Counted from the stretch's first letter, positions 8,135 through 17,854 are shown. The stretch is DNA of 64,000 nt from Leptospira bandrabouensis (GCF_004770905.1 NZ_RQHT01000014.1:1488001-1552000), one strand, 5' to 3'. Notes: generated from the letters alone by a model not told the origin. Program-made: numbers and translations.

Positions 8135-11100
8135 AATATTAGAGTATTCGCTAAAGAATAGAGGTTTTGTAATCATTTTTTCGTTTCTGCTGATCTCTTT
8201 AGGATTGTATTCTTTGTCGAGGGTTTCTCTTGATGCATTGCCAGACATTTCTAATGTAATCGTCGAAGTGAATACAAAATCAGGTTCTTTAGATCCAGAA
8301 CTGGTAGAGAAAACAATAACATTCTTTATCGAAACGGAGTTATCGGGAATTCCTGGTGTGGTAGATATTAGGTCATTGTCCAAGTTCGGATTGTCTAATG
8401 TGGTTTTGACTTTTGAAGATGGCACTGATGTTTATCGTGCTAGGCAAATCGTAATGGAACGACTTCAGAATGTAAAAGATAGAATCCCACCTTGGGCTAT
8501 GCCTGAATTAACACCTATTACTACAGGGCTTGGCGAGATATTGATGTATTCTGTCACTGCAAAATCTGGCTCTAAGTTAGATATGTTAGATGAATCAGAA
8601 AAACTGACGTATCTCCGAACGATACAGGATTTAAGTATAAGAAATCAAATCAGATCTAATGTGAAAAATATTGCTGAAGTGGATACGATAGGAGGATATG
8701 CACAAGAAATACATATTGACTTAATTCCAAATAAGTTAAAAGCACAAAGCATTAGTATTAATGAGATCATTAATGCTCTTGATTCCGTTGGAGATAACTT
8801 TGGCGGAGGTTATATAGAGAAAAACGATGAAATGATCATTGCAAGATCTTTCGGAAGTGGATTGAAATTGGAAGAATTGAAAAAAATTCCAATCCGTCAG
8901 AATGGTTTAGGTAATTTAGTTCGAGTAGGTGATGTCGCCGTCGTAAGAGTTCATGGGATGCAGAGGTTAGGATCAGCAACGCATAACGGAAAAGAAATCG
9001 TTCTTGGGACAGTGATGATGTTGATGGGATCGAATAGCAGGGAAACTGTAAGTGAATTGAAAGACTTCTTGGACAAGATCCAATTGCCCGAAGATGTAGA
9101 GATCAACATATTAAGCGAAAGAAGTTTTCTTGTGAATGCTACGATTGCAACGATATTTAAAAATTTAACGGAAGGTGCACTACTTGTTGTATTGATTCTT
9201 TTTCTGGCTCTGGGAAATTTCAGGGCATCCATTTTTGTAGCAATCATCATTCCTCTTTCTATGTTGTTCACCGCAATAGGGATGTATTATTTTAACATAT
9301 CTGCAAATTTAATGAGCCTGGGTGCAATTGATTTTGGGTTACTCGTTGATGCCGCGATCGTTATGGTCGAGAATGTGCTTGCGAAGAGAGAAGAGTTAGG
9401 TGATAGTCCCGTTTCTGATCCAATAACATTTGTATTGGAAGCTTCTCGGGAAATTTTGGCACCTGTCACGTCCGGTATCATTATAGTCGCAACTGTGTAT
9501 GTCCCGATTCTAACTTTGGATGGAGTGGAAGGGAAGATGTTTCGTCCTATGGCAGAGGCAGTATTGTTAGCACTTGGCGGTAGTTATTTAATCACATTAC
9601 TCGTTATTCCAACGTTATGTTTGTTCATAGTGAAAGGATATATCCAAAAATCTAAAAAGAACGGCAGGTTCGATAAAATTAAGAATTTATATGTTCCTAT
9701 CCTACTTTTCGGATTTAAACAGAGGCGATTTGCTTTATTAACTGCAGTTTCTTTGTTCTGTGTTTCTTGCTTAATATTCTTTAGATTAGGTGGCGATTTT
9801 ATTCCTCAATTGAAAGAGGGAGATATGATGATTACTGTTGTTCGGGATAGTAATATCAGTTTATCCAAATCCACCGAAATGCAGAAGAAAATGGAGACTT
9901 TTTTGCGTGGATTTAAAGAAGTTGAGTATGTGTTTTCAAGAACTGGGACTACCGAAGTTGCTAATGATCCAATGGGAATTTATATGTCGGATACTTTTGT
10001 TATCCTTAAAAAGGACTCAATCGATTCTTTGATTCGAGAAAAGAACTGGAATGAATTTATAGAAAGGTTAAGGGTTCGCTTAAATGATGAATTTCCTGAG
10101 GATGAAATATCCATTGGACAACCTGTAGAAGCAAGATTCAACGAGTTATTGGAAGGTAGTCGTGCTGATATTACTTTTCGTATTTTAGGAAACGATTTAG
10201 AGACATTAATTTTACTTCAAAACGCTGCTGAAGAGAATTTGAAATCAATCGATGGAGTAGGTGATGTTGAACTTGATCCTATTTTAGCTCTAAGGCACGG
10301 CAAAGTTTTGGATTTTAAACCTGATTATGATCGTATCCTTCGGTATGGTATCACCATTCAAGATTTCAACAATACATATAATGCATACCTAAGTGGTAGA
10401 AGTGTTGGCAACTACTATGAAAACGATAAAAAATTTCCTATTGTTGTGAAGCTTGCGGAAGAATACCGTGAGTCTCTTTCCGATTTAAGCCAATTGCCGA
10501 TAGGAACGCTGGATTTGGGTGCTGTTTCTATGCGTGAGGTTTCTAATTATACTTTGGAAAAAAAAGTAATGACTATTTCTCGGAGTAACGGTAGGCGTTA
10601 TGCTGCGATTTCTATTAATTTGGAAAACCGTGATATGGAGAGTTTTGTTAAAGAAGCAAAGGAGAAAATTAATTCAAACCTTAGTATTCCAAATAATTAT
10701 CAGGTTTTTTGGGGAGGGCAATTTAAAAACTTAGAGAAGGCAAAGTCAAAACTTGCGATCGTTGTTCCCGTTACTTTGTTCGCTATATTTTTTCTTTTAC
10801 TCAAAAGTTTAAATAGTTATAAACAAGCGATTTTGGTTTATTTAAGTATACCCTTTGCAACGACAGGCGGTATCTTCGCTCTTTATTTAAGAGGAATGAA
10901 CTTTAGCATTTCAGCAGCCATTGGATTTATCGCCTTATCTGGCATTGCCATACTCAATGGAGTTGTAAAAATACATAATATAAATCAGTTACGTAAGAGC
11001 GGAATGTCTCTTAAAGAAGCTGTCCAAGAAGCTGCTGTATCGAGACTAAGACCTGTATTAATGACAGCCTTGGTTGCATCTTTAGGATTTATTCCTATGG

Positions 11101-11231
11101 CAATCGGTGAAGGATTAGGTGCGGAAGTGCAAATGCCGTTGGCAACTGTAGTCATAGGTGGGCTTGTTTCCTCCACCTTGTTAACGTTATTCCTACTTCC
11201 CGTGTTTTACGAATGGCTTGAGGAAGATTAA
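8124..11231 (+). CDS. czcA: Heavy-metal RND efflux pump, CzcA type
   Basis: A 1035-residue inner-membrane proton antiporter of the HME-RND family with twelve predicted helices and two large periplasmic loops. The helix-4 signature DFGLLVDAAIVMVEN carries Asp403, Asp409 and Glu416, matching the proton/cation-relay residues known in Cupriavidus CzcA. CusA-type pumps lack the first Asp, so a Zn/Co/Cd type is more likely. The start is ATG 8124, because GAAGGAG (8111-8117) sits 6 bases before it; the TTG at 8109 is only the in-frame extension. It overlaps the channel gene by 11 bases. No adaptor (CzcB-type) gene lies in the operon. The symbol is by family. Confidence 0.9.
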   Translation: MLSRILEYSLKNRGFVIIFSFLLISLGLYSLSRVSLDALPDISNVIVEVNTKSGSLDPELVEKTITFFIETELSGIPGVVDIRSLSKFGLSNVVLTFEDGTDVYRARQIVMERLQNVKDRIPPWAMPELTPITTGLGEILMYSVTAKSGSKLDMLDESEKLTYLRTIQDLSIRNQIRSNVKNIAEVDTIGGYAQEIHIDLIPNKLKAQSISINEIINALDSVGDNFGGGYIEKNDEMIIARSFGSGLKLEELKKIPIRQNGLGNLVRVGDVAVVRVHGMQRLGSATHNGKEIVLGTVMMLMGSNSRETVSELKDFLDKIQLPEDVEINILSERSFLVNATIATIFKNLTEGALLVVLILFLALGNFRASIFVAIIIPLSMLFTAIGMYYFNISANLMSLGAIDFGLLVDAAIVMVENVLAKREELGDSPVSDPITFVLEASREILAPVTSGIIIVATVYVPILTLDGVEGKMFRPMAEAVLLALGGSYLITLLVIPTLCLFIVKGYIQKSKKNGRFDKIKNLYVPILLFGFKQRRFALLTAVSLFCVSCLIFFRLGGDFIPQLKEGDMMITVVRDSNISLSKSTEMQKKMETFLRGFKEVEYVFSRTGTTEVANDPMGIYMSDTFVILKKDSIDSLIREKNWNEFIERLRVRLNDEFPEDEISIGQPVEARFNELLEGSRADITFRILGNDLETLILLQNAAEENLKSIDGVGDVELDPILALRHGKVLDFKPDYDRILRYGITIQDFNNTYNAYLSGRSVGNYYENDKKFPIVVKLAEEYRESLSDLSQLPIGTLDLGAVSMREVSNYTLEKKVMTISRSNGRRYAAISINLENRDMESFVKEAKEKINSNLSIPNNYQVFWGGQFKNLEKAKSKLAIVVPVTLFAIFFLLLKSLNSYKQAILVYLSIPFATTGGIFALYLRGMNFSISAAIGFIALSGIAILNGVVKIHNINQLRKSGMSLKEAVQEAAVSRLRPVLMTALVASLGFIPMAIGEGLGAEVQMPLATVVIGGLVSSTLLTLFLLPVFYEWLEED

Positions 11232-11275
11232 ACAGAATACGAATTATTTTGCGATTATAAGTGAGGAAATTGATC

Positions 11276-13291
11276 ATGAAAGATAAATATATTCAGAAAG
11301 CTCCGGTTAAGTCTCTTTGTTGCGCAGAAGACGAAAACGAATACTCTAAAGTAGATATAAAAAGATTGAAAAATGAATCGGATAATCATGAACATGGCGA
11401 AGATAATGAGCATGATCATAGTCATCCGATAAAAATATTTTTGCCGAGTATCATCTCTCTAGCGTTATTACTCGGTGCTATTTTTTTCGATAATGTATTA
11501 AAGCCAGAATGGTTTAAAGGTTGGGTTAGGATTCTTTGGTATCTACTTTCTTATACTCCTGTTGGCTTGCCTGTATTGAAAGAAGCTGGCATTAATATTG
11601 GAAAAGGAGAAATTTTTTCTGAGTTCTTCTTAATGAGTATTGCTACGATCGGAGCATTTGCCATAGGCGAATATCCAGAAGGTGTTGCAGTCATGTTATT
11701 TTATGCCATTGGGGAGGTTTTTCAAAACATAGCAGTAAAAAGGGCGAAGTCTAGCATCAAGTCTTTACTTGATCAAAGACCTGAAGAAGTTACGGTGTTA
11801 AGAAATAATCTACAACAAACAGTAAAGGCAGAAAGTGTTACTATTGATGAGATTATACAACTTAAACCTGGAGAAAAGCTTGGTCTTGATGGTATATTAT
11901 TGTCAGAAATAACATCGTTCAACACAGCAGCTTTAACTGGTGAAAGTAAACCTGATACTAAAACAAAAGGTGATACCGTATTGGCGGGTATGATTAACCT
12001 TAATACAGTTGCCCAAGTAAAAGTAACAGCGGCATATACTGATAGTAAACTTAGTAAGATCTTGGAGTTGGTACAAAACGCTACTTCTAGGAAAGCACCT
12101 ACAGAATTACTTATTAGGAAATTCGCAAAGATTTATACACCTATTGTTGTTCTGTTAGCTATAGCAACATGTTTGCTCCCTTATTTTTTTATATCAGATT
12201 ATCAATTTAACGATTGGTTGTATCGGTCTTTGGTGTTTCTAGTTATTTCTTGCCCTTGTGCATTAGTGATAAGCATTCCTTTGGGTTACTTCGGTGGCAT
12301 TGGTGCAGCTAGTCGAAACGGTATCTTGTTCAAAGGTAGTAATTTTTTAGATGCTCTTGCTAGCATTCAAAACCTAGTAATGGATAAAACTGGGACAATG
12401 ACAGAGGGAGTTTTTAAAGTTCAGGAAGTTGTTTTTAATCCAGGATTTAACCAAATTGAAATTCTAAAAATGGTAAAAGCTCTGGAAAGTCATAGTAGTC
12501 ATCCAGTAGCAACTGCTATCGTCGACTTTGTTGACTCAGTAAGTGATGAGATTTTCTTACAGAGTGTAGAGGAAATCCCTGGATATGGGTTAAAAGCTGA
12601 GGTAGATGGAAAGCAGTTATTAGTCGGGAATTTTAAGCTGATGGATAAATTTGCCATCGTTTACGACATTGATCCGAAGAATATTGTTTATACGGTCATT
12701 GCGGTCGCTTACGATAAAGAGTTTATCGGTTATATTACCATTGCTGATCGCATAAAAGAAGATGCACAAATCACAATTGATAAGTTAAATTTGCTTGGTG
12801 TAAAATCAACAATGCTAAGTGGCGATAAAAGCACGATAGTGAAATTTGTTGCAGAAAAACTAGGCATACAGAGTGCTTTTGGGGATTTGCTTCCCGAAGA
12901 TAAAGTCAACAAGATAAAGGAAATCAAATCGAAAGGAGAAACCGTAGCTTTTGTCGGAGACGGGGTTAATGATGCACCTGTTGTCGCGTTAAGTGACGTG
13001 GGTATTGCAATGGGTGGTTTAGGAAGTGATGCCACAATTGAAACTGCTGATGTAGTAATACAAGACGACAAACCAAGTAAAATACCTATGGCAATCAATA
13101 TCGGGAAGCAGACAAGACTGATTGTTTGGCAAAATATCATTCTAGCTTTTGTGGTAAAAGGTATTGTACTGATCTTGGGTGCAGGTGGACTGGCAACAAT
13201 GTGGGAAGCTGTTTTCGCAGATGTCGGGGTTGCACTTCTCGCGATTTTAAATTCAGTCAGATTGCAGATGAAAAAATTCGCAATTAAATAG
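11276..13291 (+). CDS. P1B-type metal-transporting ATPase (Zn/Cd/Pb subtype)
   Basis: 671 residues. The N-terminus has no HMA domain but a CC pair (SLCCAED) and a His/Asp-rich run (HEHGEDNEHDHSH) likely to bind metal. The core has the CPC transmembrane motif (about 325), DKTGT phosphorylation motif (about 369), SSHP (HP motif), GDK of the P-domain, and GDGVNDAPVVALSDVGIAMG. CPC with an aspartate in the last helix pair (FADVGVALLAILNS) matches the ZntA/CadA subtype, which exports divalent zinc and cadmium to the periplasm. The start is ATG 11276, preceded by GAGG; the upstream GTG gives only 5 extra residues. It likely works in relay with the RND pump. Confidence 0.9.
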   Translation: MKDKYIQKAPVKSLCCAEDENEYSKVDIKRLKNESDNHEHGEDNEHDHSHPIKIFLPSIISLALLLGAIFFDNVLKPEWFKGWVRILWYLLSYTPVGLPVLKEAGINIGKGEIFSEFFLMSIATIGAFAIGEYPEGVAVMLFYAIGEVFQNIAVKRAKSSIKSLLDQRPEEVTVLRNNLQQTVKAESVTIDEIIQLKPGEKLGLDGILLSEITSFNTAALTGESKPDTKTKGDTVLAGMINLNTVAQVKVTAAYTDSKLSKILELVQNATSRKAPTELLIRKFAKIYTPIVVLLAIATCLLPYFFISDYQFNDWLYRSLVFLVISCPCALVISIPLGYFGGIGAASRNGILFKGSNFLDALASIQNLVMDKTGTMTEGVFKVQEVVFNPGFNQIEILKMVKALESHSSHPVATAIVDFVDSVSDEIFLQSVEEIPGYGLKAEVDGKQLLVGNFKLMDKFAIVYDIDPKNIVYTVIAVAYDKEFIGYITIADRIKEDAQITIDKLNLLGVKSTMLSGDKSTIVKFVAEKLGIQSAFGDLLPEDKVNKIKEIKSKGETVAFVGDGVNDAPVVALSDVGIAMGGLGSDATIETADVVIQDDKPSKIPMAINIGKQTRLIVWQNIILAFVVKGIVLILGAGGLATMWEAVFADVGVALLAILNSVRLQMKKFAIK

Positions 13292-13342
13292 TGAATTTTA
13301 TTAAGTCATTTGAAGTTTTCATGTAATTAATAGGAGATATTT

Positions 13343-13954
13343 ATGTTATTAGAAACCGTTTTTGTTGGAATTTTATTTATAATTTATTTAGTTTTATGGA
13401 AAACTAAAAGAATGATTCAGAAAAAAAGAACTGGAAAAGATCCAGAAGTCATTGGGCAATCGAAATCGAATTTGCAAGCCTTAATGAATATTCTTTTTAA
13501 AGCGATAACTTATTATGTAATACTGATAATCGGAATTCATACTTTTAAACTAAATTTCTATGGGTTAAATGTTCCATTCAATCTGTTGATTGGAATCGAA
13601 TGGGATTTTACGGGTTTTGTTGTTGGGTTGGTTGGACTTTCTTTTTGTTTGTATGCACAAATAAAAATGAAAAATTCTTGGCGAGTCGGTATAGATGAGA
13701 ATTCGAAAGAGGAATTGATTACTGATGGTATCTTTCGTTTAGTAAGAAATCCTACGTATCTAGGATTGTTTCTTCTGAATTTTGGTGTTTGGATTATTTG
13801 GCCGACTCACTTAGTTTTTTATTTAAACATTGTTTTTGTTTTGTTATTTGAAATACAAGTTCGCTGCGAGGAAGATTTTCTAGAAAATGTGTATGGAGAG
13901 GACTATAAGTTATACAAAGAAAAATCATATAGATACCTTCCTTTCTTATATTAG
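13343..13954 (+). CDS. ICMT/PEMT-like membrane methyltransferase
   Basis: 203 residues with about five hydrophobic segments. The C-terminal catalytic core has the ICMT pattern: LITDGIFRLVRNPTYLGLFLLNFG, then RCEEDFLENVYGEDYKLYKEK. This family uses S-adenosylmethionine to methylate prenylcysteine or lipid-like substrates, but many bacterial members sit in metal-resistance operons with no known substrate. An AGGAGA ribosome binding site fixes ATG 13343, about 50 bases after the ATPase gene. It ends the operon. Confidence 0.85.
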   Translation: MLLETVFVGILFIIYLVLWKTKRMIQKKRTGKDPEVIGQSKSNLQALMNILFKAITYYVILIIGIHTFKLNFYGLNVPFNLLIGIEWDFTGFVVGLVGLSFCLYAQIKMKNSWRVGIDENSKEELITDGIFRLVRNPTYLGLFLLNFGVWIIWPTHLVFYLNIVFVLLFEIQVRCEEDFLENVYGEDYKLYKEKSYRYLPFLY

Positions 13955-14081
13955 AATTACTTTTTCGCCTTTGAAAGAGTCCGGATATTTGTGAGAATCA
14001 GAATTGTGACTGATATCCTTACAATTGAGATTCGGACTATCTTTCTGACAGTTTAATGGTTGTTTGCTGATAGACTCACCC

Positions 14082-14786
14082 CTACCAACCAATCTCCTTC
14101 TTATCCCGAAAGAACTTTCCAGTCGGTCCACTATCAGGTAAAGTGGCCGCCCATACAATGGTTTCTGCCCCTTTCTCCACAGGCCTTGTGGCACTCGCTC
14201 CCCCCATATCGGTTTTTACCCAACCAGGACAAACAGAATTGATTTTGATGTTTTTACCTGCGGCCTCAACACTCGATAGACTTGTGAGTGCATTGATTGC
14301 TGTTTTGGAAATGCGGTAAGCGGGATAGCCACCACCCATATCGGATAGTTGTCCCATCCCTGAGCTAACATTCACTATACGACCGTAATCATTTTGTATC
14401 ATCATTGGCAGAAATGTTTGGATCAAACGGAGTGGGCCGTATAAATTTACAAGTAGAGTTCGATGTAAATCTTCGCTTGAGGTATCAAAGAAGGAACCTG
14501 GATCGGCAAAGATCCCGGCATTGTTCACAAGGATATCCAATTTACCGAAACTTCCTGTGATAGTGTCAAGGGCCTCACTGATACTTTGTTCTTTGGAAAC
14601 ATCCAGAGAGAGGATTTCTCCTTTTCCCACTGCTTTCACTGCCGCTAAAGTATCTTCGGCCTCTCCAGGATTTCTGGCACCAATGAGAACATAGATTCCT
14701 TGTTTTGCCAGATCAATGGAGACTTGTTTCCCTATCCCTCGGTTGGCCCCTGTGACAAGTGCGATGCGTTCCTTGGATGCTTTCAT
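14082..14786 (-). CDS. Short-chain dehydrogenase/reductase
   Basis: 234 residues with the classical SDR plan: cofactor motif TGANRGIG at 12-19, acidic LSDLDVS-type strand (LSLDVS), NNAG at about 88, catalytic Ser in NVSSGMG, and YPAYRISK giving the Tyr-x3-Lys pair. Arg in the glycine motif suggests NADPH preference, as in carbonyl reductases. The start is ATG 14786, because GGGAGA lies 10 bases upstream; the in-frame TTG at 14795 would be too close to it. It is transcribed convergently with the metal-efflux operon. Substrate unknown. Confidence 0.9.
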   Translation of the reverse strand: MKASKERIALVTGANRGIGKQVSIDLAKQGIYVLIGARNPGEAEDTLAAVKAVGKGEILSLDVSKEQSISEALDTITGSFGKLDILVNNAGIFADPGSFFDTSSEDLHRTLLVNLYGPLRLIQTFLPMMIQNDYGRIVNVSSGMGQLSDMGGGYPAYRISKTAINALTSLSSVEAAGKNIKINSVCPGWVKTDMGGASATRPVEKGAETIVWAATLPDSGPTGKFFRDKKEIGW

Positions 14787-14845
14787 AGAAATCAAATCTC
14801 CCTTTTTGTAGATTTATTAGCCTACAAGTTATCTATAGACTGTTT

Positions 14846-15859
14846 TTACTTGGACTTAGATAGTTCTGTGAGCCATTTTTCAGTTTGTGCCTCAATAAAT
14901 GTTTTGTCAGTGATCACCCATTTCGACATTAGAACATGCATTCCATTTTCCACGGCTACCTTTCGGTTGAGTGGATTTGGAGTTTTATCTAACCCAAAGT
15001 TGGTATATCCTTCTAACATTTTTGGAACACTCGCTGTTGGATCTTGTTCTTTTTCGTTTTTATAGTAGTACAAAAGTAAGGCGGGTGAAGTTACCTTACG
15101 AAATACCGCAGGTACTGCTGCATAGTTTTTTAAATCATTCACACCCACAAGAGCTGAAAAGTATTGTTCCGGATACCAAAAATTGTTTCGTTCTGGTAAC
15201 ACCTTAGGATTGTTATTGTGGGAAGAGGATCTAACTTTTCCTTTCAGTAAATGAATGAAGGTCAGTCCACCAGGATAGTTGAGTATATTCAAACTTCCAT
15301 CCACAGGTGCATAGAATGGATTTGCTAAAACAAGACCATCCACTTCTTCGGGATATTCAGAAGCAAGCCAAGTGGCAAGGAGTCCTCCCATCGAACTTCC
15401 AAACACAACCACACGATCTCCTTGCGATTGCATCATGTATAAAGCTTCACGAGATGCATCTAGATAGTTATTAAAGTTTTGATCTCTTTGGTCTTCTTTG
15501 TTGGTTCCGTGCCCCGGCAAACGGAGTAGATAGGTATTGGCTTTAAATTTTTTAGCCAATTTTTCCATTACCTCTTCACCTTCTGCACGAGAAGCACCAA
15601 ACCCATGAATGTATAAAAATGCTAAGGGAGTTTTTTTACCGAAACTGATGTAACGTTCTTCGTTTCCTGGTCTATGGTTTTTGCGTTTGCTTTCGGCTAA
15701 CTTCTCTTGAAAGTAAACTTCAAAGTTCGCATAACTTAAATTTGCTTTTGGTTCATATTTGGGACGACCCGCACAGGAAATTAAAACAAAGGAAACGGTG
15801 ATGAGGAGAACAGCAGACAGCTGTCGAAGGTTGTGGAATAAAGAACACGATTTAGCCAT
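14846..15859 (-). CDS. Alpha/beta-hydrolase lipoprotein (lysophospholipase/monoacylglycerol-lipase like)
   Basis: 337 residues. The N-terminus is a lipoprotein signal (LSAVLLITVSFVLISCAG) with lipidation at the Cys. The hydrolase fold then shows FLYIHGFGASRAEGE (oxyanion loop), RLPGHGTN, the nucleophile elbow GSSMGG, and a C-terminal His in NGMHVLMSK. I chose ATG 15859 because it places the signal peptide at the N-terminus; a GTG at 15919 would add 20 residues without one. It probably cleaves acyl or ester bonds at the periplasmic face. The gene diverges from the acyl-CoA dehydrogenase gene. Confidence 0.85.
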   Translation of the reverse strand: MAKSCSLFHNLRQLSAVLLITVSFVLISCAGRPKYEPKANLSYANFEVYFQEKLAESKRKNHRPGNEERYISFGKKTPLAFLYIHGFGASRAEGEEVMEKLAKKFKANTYLLRLPGHGTNKEDQRDQNFNNYLDASREALYMMQSQGDRVVVFGSSMGGLLATWLASEYPEEVDGLVLANPFYAPVDGSLNILNYPGGLTFIHLLKGKVRSSSHNNNPKVLPERNNFWYPEQYFSALVGVNDLKNYAAVPAVFRKVTSPALLLYYYKNEKEQDPTASVPKMLEGYTNFGLDKTPNPLNRKVAVENGMHVLMSKWVITDKTFIEAQTEKWLTELSKSK

Positions 15860-15978
15860 ACAAATGGAAAATAATACATTGGATTTGCTTTCTTGTAAAG
15901 AGAGAAAAACCCTTGGCACAGGAAGGGTCGTACGAAAAAAGGTAGTAAATACCCCATTCTCATAAGGAACATCCCGGA

Positions 15979-17145
15979 ATGTATAGCCAATTCACAGAGC
16001 AACAACTTGAAATCAGAGATTTAGTTCGTAACTTCGTCAAAAAAGAAATCCCGCATGAAGTAGCCTTGCACTGGGATGAGAAAAACCAACACCCAACGGA
16101 ACTCATCAATAAAATGCGTTCGGAACTAGGAATTAACGGTCTTGTCATTCCTGAAGAATACGGTGGATGGGGACTTGGTGCGATCGAACAGTGTTTAGCC
16201 ATCGAGGAGCTTTCTCGTGGATGCCTTGGAATCGCATTAGGATTTGCTTACACTGGTCTTGGAATCCTTCCAATTCTAAAAGGTGCGACTCACGAACAAA
16301 AACTCAAATGGCTTCCAGACATTGCTGAAGGTAAGTTCGGAGTTTCTTTCTGTTTGTCAGAACCAGGTGCTGGATCTGACGTTCCAGGAATGACGACTCG
16401 TGCTGAGAAAAAAGGCGACAAATGGATCATCAACGGTGCAAAACAATGGATCACCGGAGCCTCTGATGCACAAGCCTTTACTGTATTTGCTTATACTGAT
16501 AAAAACCGTGGAACACGTGGTGTTTCATGTTTCTACGTTCCACGTAACGCAAAAGGTCTTACTGTTGGTAAAAAAGAAGATAAACTCGGAATTAGAGCAT
16601 CTTCTACTCACCAAGTGATCTTTGAAGATTGTGAAGTAGGTGAAGATGCACTCGTAGGAAAAGAAAATCTAGGTTTCGTTTACGCTCTCCAAACTTTGAA
16701 TGCTTCTCGTCCATTCGTAGCAGTTATGGGTGTGGGTGTGGCGCAAGCAGCACTTGACCATGCAGCTCGTTACGCTCGTGAGAGAGAACAGTTCGGTGTT
16801 AAAATCGGAACTTTCCAAGCAGTGCAACACATGTTAGCTGATATGTCTATCAAAGTAGAAACTGCAAGAGAAATCACTTACAAAGCAGCTCGTCTTTCTG
16901 ATGCAAACGATCCTAACCTTCCAAAATACTCTGCGATTGCAAAAGCATACGCTTCTGAATGTGCGGTTCAGTGTGCTACTGACGCCGTTCAAATTTTTGG
17001 TGGATACGGATACACAAAAGAGTATCCAGTTGAGAAGTTAATGAGAGATTCTAAAATCCTCACAATCTTCGAAGGAACCACTCAAATCCAAAAGAACGAA
17101 ATTGCAGCTTACGTAATTAAAGAAGCAGCTTCTAAAAAAGACTAA
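15979..17145 (+). CDS. Acyl-CoA dehydrogenase
   Basis: A 388-residue flavoprotein catalysing the first, alpha-beta dehydrogenation step of fatty-acyl-CoA breakdown. It has the family signatures CLSEPGAGSDVPGM with the following WIINGAKQWITG segment. The second signature runs from QIFGGYGYTKEYPVEKLMRD to the catalytic-base region IFEGTTQIQKNEIA. Length is normal. The codons (for example GGT, CGT, AAC, GTT) look selected for high expression compared with the neighbours. A strong terminator follows immediately, so it is a monocistronic gene. Chain-length preference cannot be told. Confidence 0.95.
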   Translation: MYSQFTEQQLEIRDLVRNFVKKEIPHEVALHWDEKNQHPTELINKMRSELGINGLVIPEEYGGWGLGAIEQCLAIEELSRGCLGIALGFAYTGLGILPILKGATHEQKLKWLPDIAEGKFGVSFCLSEPGAGSDVPGMTTRAEKKGDKWIINGAKQWITGASDAQAFTVFAYTDKNRGTRGVSCFYVPRNAKGLTVGKKEDKLGIRASSTHQVIFEDCEVGEDALVGKENLGFVYALQTLNASRPFVAVMGVGVAQAALDHAARYAREREQFGVKIGTFQAVQHMLADMSIKVETAREITYKAARLSDANDPNLPKYSAIAKAYASECAVQCATDAVQIFGGYGYTKEYPVEKLMRDSKILTIFEGTTQIQKNEIAAYVIKEAASKKD

Positions 17146-17174
17146 GATCTTCAAAAAGAAAGTCGTTCGAAAGG

Positions 17175-17205
17175 AAAGCCTCCAGGAATGGGGGCTTTTT
17201 TTTTT
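17175..17205 (+). terminator. Rho-independent terminator of the acyl-CoA dehydrogenase gene
   Basis: AAAGCCTCC (17175-17183) pairs with GGGGGCTTT (17190-17198) around a 6-base loop, with one T-G wobble, and runs into a tract of ten or more T. It lies about 30 bases after the stop. Confidence 0.9.
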
Positions 17206-17235
17206 GGGGCTGTGGGGGTACAGGATTGATGTATG

Positions 17236-17281
17236 TATCCCCACCCTGAATTGGGCGGGGTGCGACCACCCGCCGCCCAAT
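17236..17281 (-). repeat. Dispersed GC-rich palindromic repeat, copy A
   Basis: On the minus strand this reads ATTGGGCGGCGGGTGG, then CCCCGCCCAATTCAG and GGTGGGGATAC. The same arrangement occurs on the plus strand at 54253-54302. Runs of G and C inside pair with each other (GGGCGG with CCGCCC), so the RNA or single strand can form a hairpin. Neither copy lies in a coding region. No transposase is near. Confidence 0.65.
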
Positions 17282-17370
17282 GTCTTCCCTATACAACACC
17301 TTCCCATTTCTTTCCACCGAAATATTGTATTTGCAAATTTTAATATTCAGAAGTTCATCTTTTTAAATTT

Positions 17371-17841
17371 ATGAATCAAAATTTCACAATTCGAGTGGTC
17401 GAAACCCAAGATCCAAACTCGCAACTTTGTTTGGATCATCTTTGGGAAGAAATCCAAAATCGTTATGGATTCCAAGCGCCCAATCCAATGAACTTCCATG
17501 ATTTTTTACCACCAAAGGGTAGATTCTTCATCGCAGAACATAATGAAACAAAGGAAGTTTTAGGATCAGCCGCATATACAAAATTCAATAACGCTCAGTG
17601 TGAGTTGGACGCAGTGTTTGTATTTTCCCAGTTTCGGAAAAAAAATGTCGCCAAGTCATTGTTAAGTGAAATAGAAAAACAAGCACGAAGCGATCATTAT
17701 TCTTCTATGGTCCTACGGGCAGGTGCCCCCCAGCCAGAAGCTCTTGCATTATACAAAAACTTTGGATTTAAAGAAATTCACGCATTTGGTAAATGGGTTT
17801 CAGATCCTACCGCCATTTGTTTTGAGAAAAAAATAACTTAA
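17371..17841 (+). CDS. GNAT-family N-acetyltransferase
   Basis: 156 residues with the acetyltransferase fold. ELDAVFVFSQFRKKNVAKSLLSEIEKQA is the acetyl-CoA binding strand-loop-helix, in which the usual GxGxG loop is degenerate (RKKNVAK). It is followed by VLRAGAPQPEALALYKNFGFKEI, the typical final strand and helix. Cytoplasmic. It stands alone between two structured repeats. The substrate could be an amino group on a small molecule or protein and is not identifiable. Confidence 0.85.
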   Translation: MNQNFTIRVVETQDPNSQLCLDHLWEEIQNRYGFQAPNPMNFHDFLPPKGRFFIAEHNETKEVLGSAAYTKFNNAQCELDAVFVFSQFRKKNVAKSLLSEIEKQARSDHYSSMVLRAGAPQPEALALYKNFGFKEIHAFGKWVSDPTAICFEKKIT

Positions 17842-17854
17842 CTCTTTTTCTTTG

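Noticed and set aside
8951..9271. 106-codon minus-strand frame inside the RND pump gene
   Set aside because: Shadow of a well-supported coding frame; low-complexity residues and no start signal.
12730..13140. 136-codon frame antisense to the P-type ATPase gene
   Set aside because: It lies within a gene with every motif intact on the plus strand and has no ribosome binding site or recognisable domain.
14060..14242. Small plus-strand frame at the end of the SDR gene
   Set aside because: Fully inside the SDR gene on the other strand and without a ribosome binding site.
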